Positions 1 to 7,476 of a stretch of DNA of 34,725 nt are shown here, one piece after another. Position numbers and translations under genes: made by a program. The stretch's first letter is position 1, and each line of letters begins with the position of its first letter. The stretch spans positions 1-34,725 of the forward strand of contig QIAL01000318.1 in assembly GCA_003225535.1 (NCBI GenBank). Direction: 5' to 3'. This DNA is from Acidobacteriota bacterium (GTDB lineage: Bacteria > Acidobacteriota > Terriglobia > Terriglobales > Acidobacteriaceae). Under the pieces are notes generated by a model that searched no databases, was not told where the DNA came from, and was given only the letters and a program-made list of their open reading frames with translations.

Positions 1-1103
1 CCATTCTGAAAAATGGTTCTGGCCCGACCATCATGCTGCGGACCGAACTCGATGCGCTGCCCGTAGAAGAAAAGACCGGGCTGCCCTATGCCAGCAAGGT
101 ACATACCAAAGACGATGCCGGCCGCGACGTTCCCGTGATGCACGCGTGCGGCCACGATCTGCACATGGCGGCGATTCTGGGAACAGCCGAGATCATGGCG
201 CGCAGCAAGAACACATGGCACGGCACGCTCATGCTGATTGGCCAGCCCGCCGAAGAAGGTTTTGGGGGGGCCAAGGTCATGATCAACGATGGCTTGTTCA
301 CGCGCTTTCCCAAACCGGATGTGGCCGTGGCTTTGCACGTCGGGAACACGTTTCCGGCAGGGGTAGTGGCAATCACGCCCGGCGTATACAACACGAACGC
401 CGACTCGGTACGGATAACGATTTACGGCAAGGGTGGGCATGGCGCATCGCCCAACACGACGATAGATCCCATCGTGATCGCCGCGCGAACCATTCTCTCC
501 CTGCAGTCGATCGTTTCCCGGGAGGTGAAGCCGGGCGAAATGGCGATTGTCACGGTCGGCTATATCCGGGCAGGAACGAAGAACAATATCATTCCCGACC
601 AGGCTGAAATGGGGCTGACCGTGCGGACCTACAAACAGGAAGTACGCAAGCAGATTCTCGCTGCCATCACGCGCATCACAAAAGGTGAAGCCGCTGCGGC
701 CGGCGCTCCTCGCGAACCTTTGATCGATCGCTATCAAGGAGATGATTCGGTGTATAACGATCCGGCATTGGCCCAGCGACTCAAGGCGCCCCTTGAGGCC
801 GCATTGGGCAAGGACAATGTTGTCATCGCTGAGCCCATCACACCGTCGGAAGATTTCTCCTACTACGTGGAGGAAGGCGTACCCGGCTTCTATTTCAGCC
901 TGGGAGGCGCCGATCCCGGTAAATTCGCCGAGGCCAAAGCATCGGGAAATCCTTTGCCTTCGAATCACTCTCCCCTGTTTGCGCCTGACCTTGATCCGGC
1001 GCTGCATACCGGGATTACAGCGGAAGTTGCGGTGCTGCGTAATCTCTTGAACACCTCGCCCGACGATCTGCACAAATTGACTGCCCAGCCCTCGTCTCAC
1101 TAA
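1..1103 (+). CDS. M20 family amidohydrolase (hippurate hydrolase/ILR1-like), 5'-truncated by window edge
   Basis: This is a zinc-type M20 peptidase/amidohydrolase of the kind that cleaves N-acyl amino acids. The reading frame is open from base 3 with no start codon in the expected place, so the gene begins before the window. Visible family signatures in order are the metal-site block HACGHDLHMA (about nt 141-170), the catalytic-glutamate block GQPAEEGFGG (about nt 240-270), a histidine in LHVGN (about nt 335-350), the dimerisation-domain start GKGGHGASP (about nt 428-455) and the C-terminal SEDFSYY (about nt 847-867). The ATG at 33 lies inside the conserved first metal-binding region (LRTELDALPV), so it is not the true start. 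The substrate cannot be read from sequence. The following genes start from their own promoter. Confidence 0.9.
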   Translation, partial: ILKNGSGPTIMLRTELDALPVEEKTGLPYASKVHTKDDAGRDVPVMHACGHDLHMAAILGTAEIMARSKNTWHGTLMLIGQPAEEGFGGAKVMINDGLFTRFPKPDVAVALHVGNTFPAGVVAITPGVYNTNADSVRITIYGKGGHGASPNTTIDPIVIAARTILSLQSIVSREVKPGEMAIVTVGYIRAGTKNNIIPDQAEMGLTVRTYKQEVRKQILAAITRITKGEAAAAGAPREPLIDRYQGDDSVYNDPALAQRLKAPLEAALGKDNVVIAEPITPSEDFSYYVEEGVPGFYFSLGGADPGKFAEAKASGNPLPSNHSPLFAPDLDPALHTGITAEVAVLRNLLNTSPDDLHKLTAQPSSH

Positions 1104-1126
1104 AATCCTCGTGTCCAGATGCGTGT

Positions 1127-1146
1127 ATGTACAACTGTATTGACAT
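1127..1146. promoter_or_regulatory. Imperfect inverted repeat overlapping the brnT -35 (candidate BrnA operator)
   Basis: The arms are ATGTACAA (1127-1134) and TTGACAT (1140-1146), complementary apart from one extra base in the left arm, separated by CTGTA. The right arm contains the -35 hexamer. BrnA antitoxins are DNA-binding autorepressors, so a dyad over the promoter is where an operator would be expected. That it binds BrnA is inference. Confidence 0.35.
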
Positions 1147-1169
1147 AACGGCATTTTCTCGATTAACAT
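1140..1169 (+). promoter_or_regulatory. Sigma-70-type promoter of the brnTA operon
   Basis: A perfect -35 hexamer TTGACA (1140-1145) is followed after 18 bases by TAACAT (1164-1169), a 4/6 match to the -10 consensus; a 17-base spacer gives TTAACA instead. It lies 25 bases before the brnT ATG, giving a short leader. No other promoter-like pair was seen in the gap. Confidence 0.5.
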
Positions 1170-1193
1170 CGACCTTGTAAGACTGGCGCCGCC

Positions 1194-1532
1194 ATGCGCT
1201 TTGAATGGGACGAAGCGAAGAATCAGCGGAACCTGGCGAAGCACAAAGTCCGTTTCGAAACCGCGGTCCTGGTATTCGATGACGCCTACTCATTGACGCA
1301 GCGCGACGAAACGACGGACGAAGAAGAACGCTGGATCACGCTGGGATCGATCGCACCGAGTGCGGTACTTTTCGTCGTTCACACGTGCTTCGAGCATGCT
1401 GGCGAAGAAGTCTTACGAATCATATCGGCGCGCGCAGCAACACGGCCTGAAAGGAGAGCTTATGAGGAAGCTAAACAAGGAGCAAAGAAGAGACATCGCC
1501 GCCATCGCCGCCATGAAAGACGAGGACATTGA
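1194..1532 (+). CDS. brnT: BrnT family type II toxin, with C-terminal extension overlapping brnA
   Basis: BrnT is a RelE-fold ribonuclease toxin that inhibits translation and is neutralised by BrnA. The start FEWDEAKNQRNLAKHKVRF, the middle RWITLG and the ISARAATRPERRAYEE segment near residue 90 are the standard BrnT pattern. The predicted protein has 112 residues, whereas family members usually end shortly after the RRxYEE motif, near 90-95. The extra tail is very basic (rich in K, R and H) and is encoded in the roughly 70 bases that overlap brnA in another frame. The ATG at 1194 is the only sensible start. The tail could be a benign out-of-frame read-on or could affect toxin activity. The pair sits between unrelated metabolic genes, as mobile toxin-antitoxin modules often do. 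Confidence 0.88.
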   Translation: MRFEWDEAKNQRNLAKHKVRFETAVLVFDDAYSLTQRDETTDEEERWITLGSIAPSAVLFVVHTCFEHAGEEVLRIISARAATRPERRAYEEAKQGAKKRHRRHRRHERRGH

Positions 1533-1779
1533 TTTTTCGGATATCCCCCTCGTCTTGGACTGGAGCGGGGCGGAGGTTGGCAAGTTCTACCGCCCGCCAA
1601 AGAAAGCCATTACGATTCGACTGGACACTGACGTCCTCGATTGGCTGAAGGGGTACGGGCGCGGTTACCAGACGCGGGTCAATTTGCTTTTGCGGCACGC
1701 GATGGCGAACTCCGGCGGAAGGACTGCGAAGGGCAACCGAGAAGCTAAACGAACCCGCCGCGCTCACGCCGCGAGTTGA
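1462..1779 (+). CDS. brnA: BrnA family antitoxin
   Basis: BrnA binds and neutralises BrnT and represses the operon. The chosen ATG at 1462 is preceded by AAGGAGAG (1451-1458) at good spacing, giving 105 residues. A longer frame opens at 1360 but lacks such a site and would add non-homologous residues. The segment DIDFSDIP near residue 20 is the BrnA hallmark. The C-terminal half (KKAITIRLDTDVLDWLK, then GYQTRVNLLL) is the ribbon-helix-helix-like DNA-binding domain. The gene starts inside brnT, so the two are translationally linked. It ends 11 bases from the convergent mqnE stop codon. The last 20 residues are basic and low in complexity. Confidence 0.9.
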   Translation: MRKLNKEQRRDIAAIAAMKDEDIDFSDIPLVLDWSGAEVGKFYRPPKKAITIRLDTDVLDWLKGYGRGYQTRVNLLLRHAMANSGGRTAKGNREAKRTRRAHAAS

Positions 1780-1790
1780 GGCAAAACGAT

Positions 1791-2975
1791 TCAGACCGCA
1801 ACTGTGACGGAAGTCTCAGTGCGTGTGACCGGACGGTAGAGCGTGTCGCGCTCGATGGGGACTCGCCCGGCCGCGCGGATTAGCCGCTCCAACTCCTCGC
1901 GTCGCATGCCCTGCGGTGTAGTAGCCCCGGCGTCGTGGTAGATCTTTTCCTCGATAACCGTGCCGTCCATGTCGTCGGCGCCGAAGCGCAACGAGATCTG
2001 CGCGATCTTGGCGGTCATCATCTGCCAGTACGATTTGATGTGCGGGAAGTTGTCGAGCACGAGCCGGCTGACCCCAATCTGCTTGATGTCGAGCATGCCG
2101 GTGGTCTTTGGCAAATGCTGCAGCGGCGTGTTGTCGGGATGAAAAGCCAACGGGATAAACGTCTGGAAGCCGCCGGTTTCATCCTGCAATGCACGCAGCT
2201 TGAGCAGATGGTCCACGCGATCTTCGTCGTTCTCCACGTGACCGTAAAGCATGGTCGCATTCGACTTCAGCCCAACTTGATGTGCGAGTTTCGCAGTGTC
2301 GAGCCACTGATCGCCGTCAATCTTGTGATCGCAGATGATATGCCGCACGCGGTCTGCAAAAATCTCAGCGCCGCCGCCCGGCAATGAATCCACACCTGAG
2401 GCCTTGAGTTGCTCGAGCGTCTCGCGAATTGACAGTTTTGCCCGCCGCGACAGAAAGGCAACTTCCACCATCGTGAATGCTTTGAGATGTACTTGCGGAA
2501 AACGTTGTTTCAGGCCCGAGCAGAGGTCCAGGAAATACTGAAATGGCAGGTCGGGATGCAGCCCGCCGACAATGTGAAACTCCGTAACCGCCTCAGAGTA
2601 CCCCGAGGCCGCGGTTTCAAACGCTTCTTCCAGCGCCATGGTGTAAGCGCCCGGCGCATCTTTCTTCCGCCCAAAAGCGCAGAGCCGGCAAGCGGCCACG
2701 CAAACATTCGTTGGGTTGATATGGCGGTTGACGTTAAAGTATGTCTTGTCACCGTGCATGCGCTCGCGCACGGCGTTGGCCATCCAGCCTACGGCGAGGA
2801 TGTCGCCGCTACGGTAAAGCGTCAGCGCGTCGTCGACGTTGAGCCGCTCGCCGGCCAATACCTTGTCGCAGATCGGCTGCAGCCGGGGATCATCTGTCTG
2901 GAAATCGTGCAAAGGACCCATCCGTTTGATGATACCAAGGAACGGGCCCTTCCTTCGATTTTGAACATTGTTCAC
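1791..2975 (-). CDS. mqnE: Aminofutalosine synthase MqnE (radical SAM)
   Basis: MqnE is a radical SAM enzyme of the futalosine route to menaquinone; it joins SAM-derived adenosine to the enolpyruvyl-benzoate product of MqnA and releases CO2. The 4Fe-4S motif is CVAACRLC (Cys92, Cys96, Cys99), preceded by HINPTNVC as in this family and its relatives MqnC and CofH. GGLHPDLP and FHPDNTPL are further family blocks. Length (376-394 residues) is normal. Two starts are possible: GTG at 2975, or ATG at 2921 just before MGPLHDF; neither has a strong ribosome-binding site, so the first 18 residues are uncertain. It lies 24 bases behind the small lipoprotein gene on the same strand. MqnC is the main alternative, but the motif spacing and LxAFHPDN block favour MqnE. 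Confidence 0.88.
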   Translation of the reverse strand: MNNVQNRRKGPFLGIIKRMGPLHDFQTDDPRLQPICDKVLAGERLNVDDALTLYRSGDILAVGWMANAVRERMHGDKTYFNVNRHINPTNVCVAACRLCAFGRKKDAPGAYTMALEEAFETAASGYSEAVTEFHIVGGLHPDLPFQYFLDLCSGLKQRFPQVHLKAFTMVEVAFLSRRAKLSIRETLEQLKASGVDSLPGGGAEIFADRVRHIICDHKIDGDQWLDTAKLAHQVGLKSNATMLYGHVENDEDRVDHLLKLRALQDETGGFQTFIPLAFHPDNTPLQHLPKTTGMLDIKQIGVSRLVLDNFPHIKSYWQMMTAKIAQISLRFGADDMDGTVIEEKIYHDAGATTPQGMRREELERLIRAAGRVPIERDTLYRPVTRTETSVTVAV

Positions 2976-2999
2976 TGAACAAGGTTCGTCCCAGAGACG

Positions 3000-3356
3000 T
3001 CAGCGGCTCACGACCACACGGTCCTGAATCTGGCTGTACTCGTCTTCCGAGAGGATGTTGCGGGTCACGAGTTGGTGGGCGCTCGCATACGGACGCTCCG
3101 CAATAATGCGGTCGGCCTGTTGGGGGGTGACTCCGGGCAGTGACGCCAGATCATCTTTCGAAGCTTTGTTCAGATCGACGGTTTTCTTGTTGCTGAGCCC
3201 TTCTTTTACGCCTTGGGCAACGGCCTTGGTGTCCCGCTTGACGGCAGCGGTTTCTTCGGCGGTCTTCTGCCGGATTTGGTCGGGGCTTTGATTCGTGCAA
3301 GCCGCACACAGGCTTAACAAGAGGAGAACGGCTGCAAAAGAGACGCGTGAAATCAT
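3000..3356 (-). CDS. Small lipoprotein with ComEA-like helix-hairpin-helix domain
   Basis: The predicted 118-residue protein begins with a hydrophobic signal and a lipobox LCAAC, with Cys20 as the lipidated residue. After a charged helical linker (residues 25-55) comes VDLNKASKDDLASLPGVTP, a classic helix-hairpin-helix opening of the ComEA/T2SK type, ending with YASAHQLVTRNILSEDEYSQI. Such domains bind DNA in competence proteins, but many are found in small envelope proteins of unknown role. The ATG at 3356 was chosen because it starts directly before the signal peptide; a longer frame to 3410 would bury it. It is probably co-transcribed with mqnE, 24 bases downstream. A function in menaquinone synthesis is not implied. 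Confidence 0.75.
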   Translation of the reverse strand: MISRVSFAAVLLLLSLCAACTNQSPDQIRQKTAEETAAVKRDTKAVAQGVKEGLSNKKTVDLNKASKDDLASLPGVTPQQADRIIAERPYASAHQLVTRNILSEDEYSQIQDRVVVSR

Positions 3357-3487
3357 GATATTCCGATGCCACAAGATGGAAGTCGGTTGTCGACGGACGA
3401 GAATCACCACCCATCCTGCTGACGCAAAACGGCATCTATACTGTGCAATCCTTTGCGCGCCCGATTCAGCAGACGGAGGGAATAATT

Positions 3488-4285
3488 ATGCGAAGCATTC
3501 TTGCAGCACTATTTTCGGTGGCCCTGCTGTGCGGAGCCGCGCTCGCTCAGCAAACACCGCCACCTAACCCTGACACCCAGACGCCCCGCTCCGACGAGCA
3601 ACCCAACCGGCCCACGCAGCAGGGCCAATCTTCCGCTCAACCAGCGGCGAATCAGCAGCCAAGCTCGAGCGGTATGAAAATTGCCCCCGGCAGCGTGATT
3701 CCAGTGCAGTTGTCTAAAACCGTCGATGCCAAGAAGGCGAAAACAGGTGACGAAGTGGTCGCCACAGACAGCGGCGATGTGCTCGTGCCCAAAGACACGA
3801 AGGTGATCGGGCATGTCACCGAGGTCCAGGCGCGCAACAAAGAGCAGAAGCAATCCGAACTTGGCATCGCCTTCGATCACGCGGTGGTAAAAGGCGACCA
3901 GATGCAGTTGCCGATGTCGATTCAGGCCGTGATCGCCCCGCCTTCCAACAATTCAGGCGGCGCGGCGGCTCCGGAAACGCCACCTTCAGCCGCCGGTGGA
4001 GGCTCGGCAAGCTCTCCTATGGCCGGCTCACGCGCGGGAGCCTCAGGAGCAAGCCCAAGCTCGTCATCTCAGCAGAACTCTCCTCCAGGCGCCGCGTCCG
4101 AATCTTCGCCTCAAGGCGAGGCGCGTCCACCGATCACCGGGAACACCCAGGGAGTCATCGGCATGTCTGACGTGAAACTGGAATCAGCTTCGCAGAATTC
4201 GCAGCAGGGATCGCTACTGACCTCGGAGAAGAATAACGTCAAGATCGAGAAAGGGACGATGATGCTTTTAAGGGTAAATCAATAG
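3488..4285 (+). CDS. Secreted low-complexity protein of unknown function
   Basis: This 265-residue protein has a signal peptide (MRSILAALFSVALLCGAALA, then QQ), a Pro/Gln/Ser-rich stretch to about residue 60, a compact domain from about 62 to 145 (starting KIAPGSVIPVQL, with TGDEVVAT and VIGHVTEVQAR), a Gly/Ala/Ser/Pro-rich linker, and a short C-terminal KIEKGTMMLLRVNQ. The compact part resembles a beta-rich domain common in acidobacterial exported proteins, where a promoting/inhibiting extracellular role has not been established. The ATG at 3488 follows GGAGG (about 3476-3480); an in-frame codon at 3443 would misplace the signal peptide. It is divergent from the lipoprotein gene and ends at a strong terminator. 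Confidence 0.75.
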   Translation: MRSILAALFSVALLCGAALAQQTPPPNPDTQTPRSDEQPNRPTQQGQSSAQPAANQQPSSSGMKIAPGSVIPVQLSKTVDAKKAKTGDEVVATDSGDVLVPKDTKVIGHVTEVQARNKEQKQSELGIAFDHAVVKGDQMQLPMSIQAVIAPPSNNSGGAAAPETPPSAAGGGSASSPMAGSRAGASGASPSSSSQQNSPPGAASESSPQGEARPPITGNTQGVIGMSDVKLESASQNSQQGSLLTSEKNNVKIEKGTMMLLRVNQ

Positions 4286-4308
4286 AGCTTGTTCGGCTCA
4301 GAATTTCC

Positions 4309-4345
4309 GCGCACGCAAACCGAGTTTGCGTGCGCCAATTTTTTT
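4309..4345 (+). terminator. Rho-independent terminator after the secreted-protein gene
   Basis: A perfect 12-bp stem (GCGCACGCAAAC at 4309-4320 with GTTTGCGTGCGC at 4324-4335) closes a CGA loop and is followed within three bases by seven T residues (4339-4345). It starts 23 bases after the TAG at 4285. There is no T-run on the other strand, so it works for plus-strand transcription only. Confidence 0.93.
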
Positions 4346-4378
4346 GTACGATCAACAACGCGACAGCTGAGGCCGTGT

Positions 4379-6082
4379 TCAGTGGGCGGCGGCGGCAAAG
4401 GCGTTGAAACCCTGCTTGCGCTGCTCGGCTTGTTTCGGATAGTCACCCAGCCACACATATTCAGGCTTGGTCTGGAGCAATGACAGCTTGCGCAGGTAGA
4501 CTTCCGGAACGCCCTTCACAAAGCTCTTGCTTTGTACCGCGTCTCGCATCTCTGTGGCCGAACGCTGCGACTTCGCGATGTAGGCCTCCAGGGTATCGTC
4601 GTTCACGGTCTGGATGCCGAGGTCGAGACAAACCTGGTCCCGCATCTTCAGGAATGCCTGCAGCAATTCCGAGGGATTGGCATCGGGCATGCAAATACCG
4701 AGTGCCTTCGACCGCCGCATCAGGGAACTAGCAGCCTGCGGCTTGCGATCCGAGAAGGAAAGCGTCCAGAAATTCTGCAGGCAGCTCAGAATTGAGCACT
4801 TTAATGGCATGGGAGCCTTCCCTTTGGGGAAGATCTGGCTCAGTTCGCCGAAACAGTGATGGCGAGTGTGCGCAAACAGCCGGCAGAAGCTAGGCGGCTG
4901 GTTCGGCGAATCGGACACCAGAGAGAAATCCAGCAGGCGCGTAAAGCCCATCCCCTCGAACACCCGCGTGTAGCGGTCGAGCGCCTCCAGATCGAGCATC
5001 GGAAACTGTGCCGGCGTCGCCGGCGGAAACGAGAACGACGTAGCCATATTCTTCAGCACCCGGCTCTTCATCGTTGCGAAGGTGAAAAGAATATGGATCC
5101 AGCTGCCGAACCGCCAGAGAATTATTAAGAGAAGAACGCCCAGCCAAATCAACGATGCAACAGGCGCCGAGTGCCGCCCGCGGCGGCCGTATCGCGCCTG
5201 CAAGCCCTCGTATTCGGCTTTTGAAACGGGTTGCCATCCTTGCTGAGTCCACAACGTGTTCGGTCCTGATGCGAGTTTGTCGCCGGAGAGCCGAATGTTC
5301 CTGGTTCCGTACGAGAGGAAGTCAAAGCGCAATCCGCCTTTCTGCACGGGAAAGCACTGCAGCGTCAGATTGAAAGTGCTCTCGCCCAGAGCGATGGGCA
5401 AGGTTGCTTCGGCTCCGCTCGATTCGTACCCCGTCAGAAGTTTGTAGTGCCAGCCTGCGTCCTTGAAAGTCTTCCGTGACGCCTTGCTCAGAAAGCCATC
5501 GTCCTCGTCGCCGCCGCTGTTTTCGTCGTCGGTCGCATCGTCAGACGTCAACGTGGAATTGCTGGGGCTCTGAGCCCGCGCGGGTGCCTGGGGTAACGGC
5601 GCGGGCACCGGGACAAATTTTTCTCCGTCCCACCGTGTTCCCACCCACTCGCCGCTGATCGAGGCAAGAGGAGTTAGCTGCAGATGGCCCTCCGACAAGG
5701 TCCAAGGGCCGTAGGTTACCGTTTTCTCGGGAAGGCTAAATCGATCGAGTTGTCCTGAGGCCCGCAGGTGGTAAGCAACGACATCCTGTTTGTTGAAATC
5801 GGAGAGACTACCCGCGAGAAGCGCGAGGTATGCGTACTTTGGACCGTCCAACTTCGACTGCAAAACGTTGCGGGAACGTCCAGTACTATTCAAAGTCAGG
5901 AAGAGGAAGGCATCGTGGTCGTTCCAGAAAACCACGGTCTGCGCCATGCGCTGTCCTACGGTGTAGCGCTTCGGCCACATCACGAATGTCGTGACCGCGG
6001 CAGCAACCACCGCCAAAAGGACGAGAATCGAGATTGCCTTCTTTTTGTCCAAGATACGCTTCCTCGGGGGGAAAGTTATCAC
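4379..6082 (-). CDS. Unrecognised two-pass membrane protein (567 residues)
   Basis: I do not recognise the family. Two membrane segments are clear: residues 16-36 (AISILVLLAVVAAAVTTFVM) and about 307-336. The basic N-terminus and positive residues after the second segment suggest a periplasmic domain at 37-306 and a cytoplasmic domain from 337 to the end. The periplasmic part has an acidic disordered stretch at about 179-196 (DDATDDENSGGDEDDG) after a Pro/Ala-rich linker. The C-terminal part is mostly helical, with several cysteines and histidines but no known catalytic motif. The start is GTG at 6082 with no clear ribosome-binding site; no later start would keep the first membrane segment. 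It stands alone, convergent with the terminator region. Confidence 0.8.
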   Translation of the reverse strand: MITFPPRKRILDKKKAISILVLLAVVAAAVTTFVMWPKRYTVGQRMAQTVVFWNDHDAFLFLTLNSTGRSRNVLQSKLDGPKYAYLALLAGSLSDFNKQDVVAYHLRASGQLDRFSLPEKTVTYGPWTLSEGHLQLTPLASISGEWVGTRWDGEKFVPVPAPLPQAPARAQSPSNSTLTSDDATDDENSGGDEDDGFLSKASRKTFKDAGWHYKLLTGYESSGAEATLPIALGESTFNLTLQCFPVQKGGLRFDFLSYGTRNIRLSGDKLASGPNTLWTQQGWQPVSKAEYEGLQARYGRRGRHSAPVASLIWLGVLLLIILWRFGSWIHILFTFATMKSRVLKNMATSFSFPPATPAQFPMLDLEALDRYTRVFEGMGFTRLLDFSLVSDSPNQPPSFCRLFAHTRHHCFGELSQIFPKGKAPMPLKCSILSCLQNFWTLSFSDRKPQAASSLMRRSKALGICMPDANPSELLQAFLKMRDQVCLDLGIQTVNDDTLEAYIAKSQRSATEMRDAVQSKSFVKGVPEVYLRKLSLLQTKPEYVWLGDYPKQAEQRKQGFNAFAAAAH

Positions 6083-6168
6083 GGACAGAAGGGGATGATC
6101 ATGGTACTTAAGTCATTGAACTACGAAGCAGGCTTGGATGATCGTAGCGTGGCGAAACGCACGCTCCA

Positions 6169-7032
6169 TTAACGCCGCAGCAGCAGGTCGGCGGCCACGA
6201 ACACGAAGAACAGCACCGAGATCACGCCGTTCATCGTGAAGAAGGCAGCGTTGAGTTTGGAAAGATCGTTGGCCTTCACCAGGGAGTGTTCGTATAGCAG
6301 GAGGAGAATCACGACGCCGACACCAACTGCCGCAAGCTTCCCCATTCCGAAGACGATCAGAAGTGTGACGAGGAATCCCACCATAGCTACATGAAAGCCG
6401 CGGGCGACCCAGAGCGCGCCTCGAACACCGAGATAGCGTGGAATGGAGTGCAATCCCGCCTGCTGATCGAATTCATAATCCTGACAGGCATAGAGCACGT
6501 CGAATCCTGCGACCCAGAACGTGACGGCTGCCGTCAGCAGCAAGATTCGGGGATCAAGAGATCCGCGCACCGCGATCCACGCCGCCGAGGGCGCGATCCC
6601 AAGCGCAAAACCCAGCACAACATGAGACCAGCGCGTCACTCGCTTGGTGTAGGAATAGAGCAGCAACACGGCCAGTGCAACCGCCGAGAGCAGCAAAGCA
6701 AGACGATTGAGTTGGCTGGCCGCCAGCACAAAAATGAGGCAGGAAACCACGACGAACGTGACCACAAAGCCCGGCGACAGATGCCCGGCAGGAAGGGCAC
6801 GGGTGCTGGTGCGCGGATTCGCAGCGTCGATCGCGGCATCGGCCCACCGGTTGAACGCCATGGCGGCCGAGCGTGCCGCCACCATGGCGACGACGATCCA
6901 CAGAAGTTGGTGAACGGTAGGAAATCCTCCTGCCGCAAGCATGGCACCGCAGAGAGCAAACGGGAGCGCAAAGATGGAGTGCTCCCACTTGATCATCTCC
7001 AGCGTTACCCGCAGATCATGCAGGACAGGCAC
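6169..7032 (-). CDS. mqnP: UbiA-family prenyltransferase, probably menaquinone (futalosine) MqnP
   Basis: This integral membrane enzyme transfers a polyprenyl chain to an aromatic acid. The two Asp-rich Mg-diphosphate motifs are present: NRWADAAID (residues 61-69) and DVLYACQDYEFD (178-189). Around them are about eight or nine hydrophobic segments, and the length of 287 residues fits 4-hydroxybenzoate polyprenyltransferase-like proteins. In organisms with the futalosine pathway this subgroup is MqnP, which prenylates 1,4-dihydroxy-6-naphthoate; the mqnE gene 3 kb away supports that role. UbiA of ubiquinone synthesis is the alternative, but nothing else here suggests ubiquinone. The GTG at 7032 is taken as start because the family begins about here (LRVTLEMIKWEHSIFALPFAL follows); there is no obvious ribosome-binding site. 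Confidence 0.85.
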   Translation of the reverse strand: MPVLHDLRVTLEMIKWEHSIFALPFALCGAMLAAGGFPTVHQLLWIVVAMVAARSAAMAFNRWADAAIDAANPRTSTRALPAGHLSPGFVVTFVVVSCLIFVLAASQLNRLALLLSAVALAVLLLYSYTKRVTRWSHVVLGFALGIAPSAAWIAVRGSLDPRILLLTAAVTFWVAGFDVLYACQDYEFDQQAGLHSIPRYLGVRGALWVARGFHVAMVGFLVTLLIVFGMGKLAAVGVGVVILLLLYEHSLVKANDLSKLNAAFFTMNGVISVLFFVFVAADLLLRR

Positions 7033-7476
7033 GAGTCGATTGTAAAACAGAGGGCTCAGGGGTCAGGGTCTTGGGTGTTAGGTATTGGGCCTTGCATCAA
7101 CAGTTCCCGGCAGGAGTGTTTGCCTGCATAGGTAGAGCCCCATGAGCGCCACCTTAAGGCACGATTCGTTTGCGGTAGGCGGTCAACCCATCCCGGCGGA
7201 AATCGGCAGGCCCTGACTGGAACGTTTGGCTTCCCACAAGCCGACTTCTGGCCCGAAGTAGTGTCCCGCCTCGCGCCGCGACTTACTCCGTGTCGATGCT
7301 GCTTCTTGCTGGCAATGATCAAAGCGAACGACTCGCGAGATCACCTGCCCACACCCGCCCCAGCAAGGTTTTCTGCTTACGCTTTTATTCTGCCGCGCTG
7401 TTTACGGACTGACTTTTCGTAAGGGACGATCGGGAATGCTGCGACGGAATTACGAGGTAAAACCTCTTGCTGCCTG
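7033..7476. other. 444-base non-coding gap with strong secondary structure
   Basis: I see no convincing gene here. The first 60 bases hold a C/T-run of CCTAACACC-like repeats (minus strand), similar to 13702-13735. From about 7109 to 7270 the sequence folds well. On the minus strand GGCGGGA (7270-7264) pairs with TCCTGCC (7115-7109) using one G-U, enclosing a hairpin with stem GGCTT/AAGCC (7228-7242). The plus strand would have an A-C mismatch at the wobble, so a minus-strand transcript fits better. This could be a small RNA or the leader of the prenyltransferase gene. A specific RNA family could not be assigned. Confidence 0.35.

Noticed and set aside
6391-7131. A 246-codon open frame on the plus strand
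   Set aside because: It is antisense to the UbiA-type prenyltransferase and has a highly charged, low-complexity translation.
7109-7270. Firm call of 6S RNA
   Set aside because: A closing stem exists, but the central bubble and conserved segments could not be matched.
7056-7322. An 88-codon minus-strand frame in the gap before the prenyltransferase gene
   Set aside because: It has no signal, domain or ribosome-binding site, and covers the repeat run and the structured region; RNA structure is the better reading.
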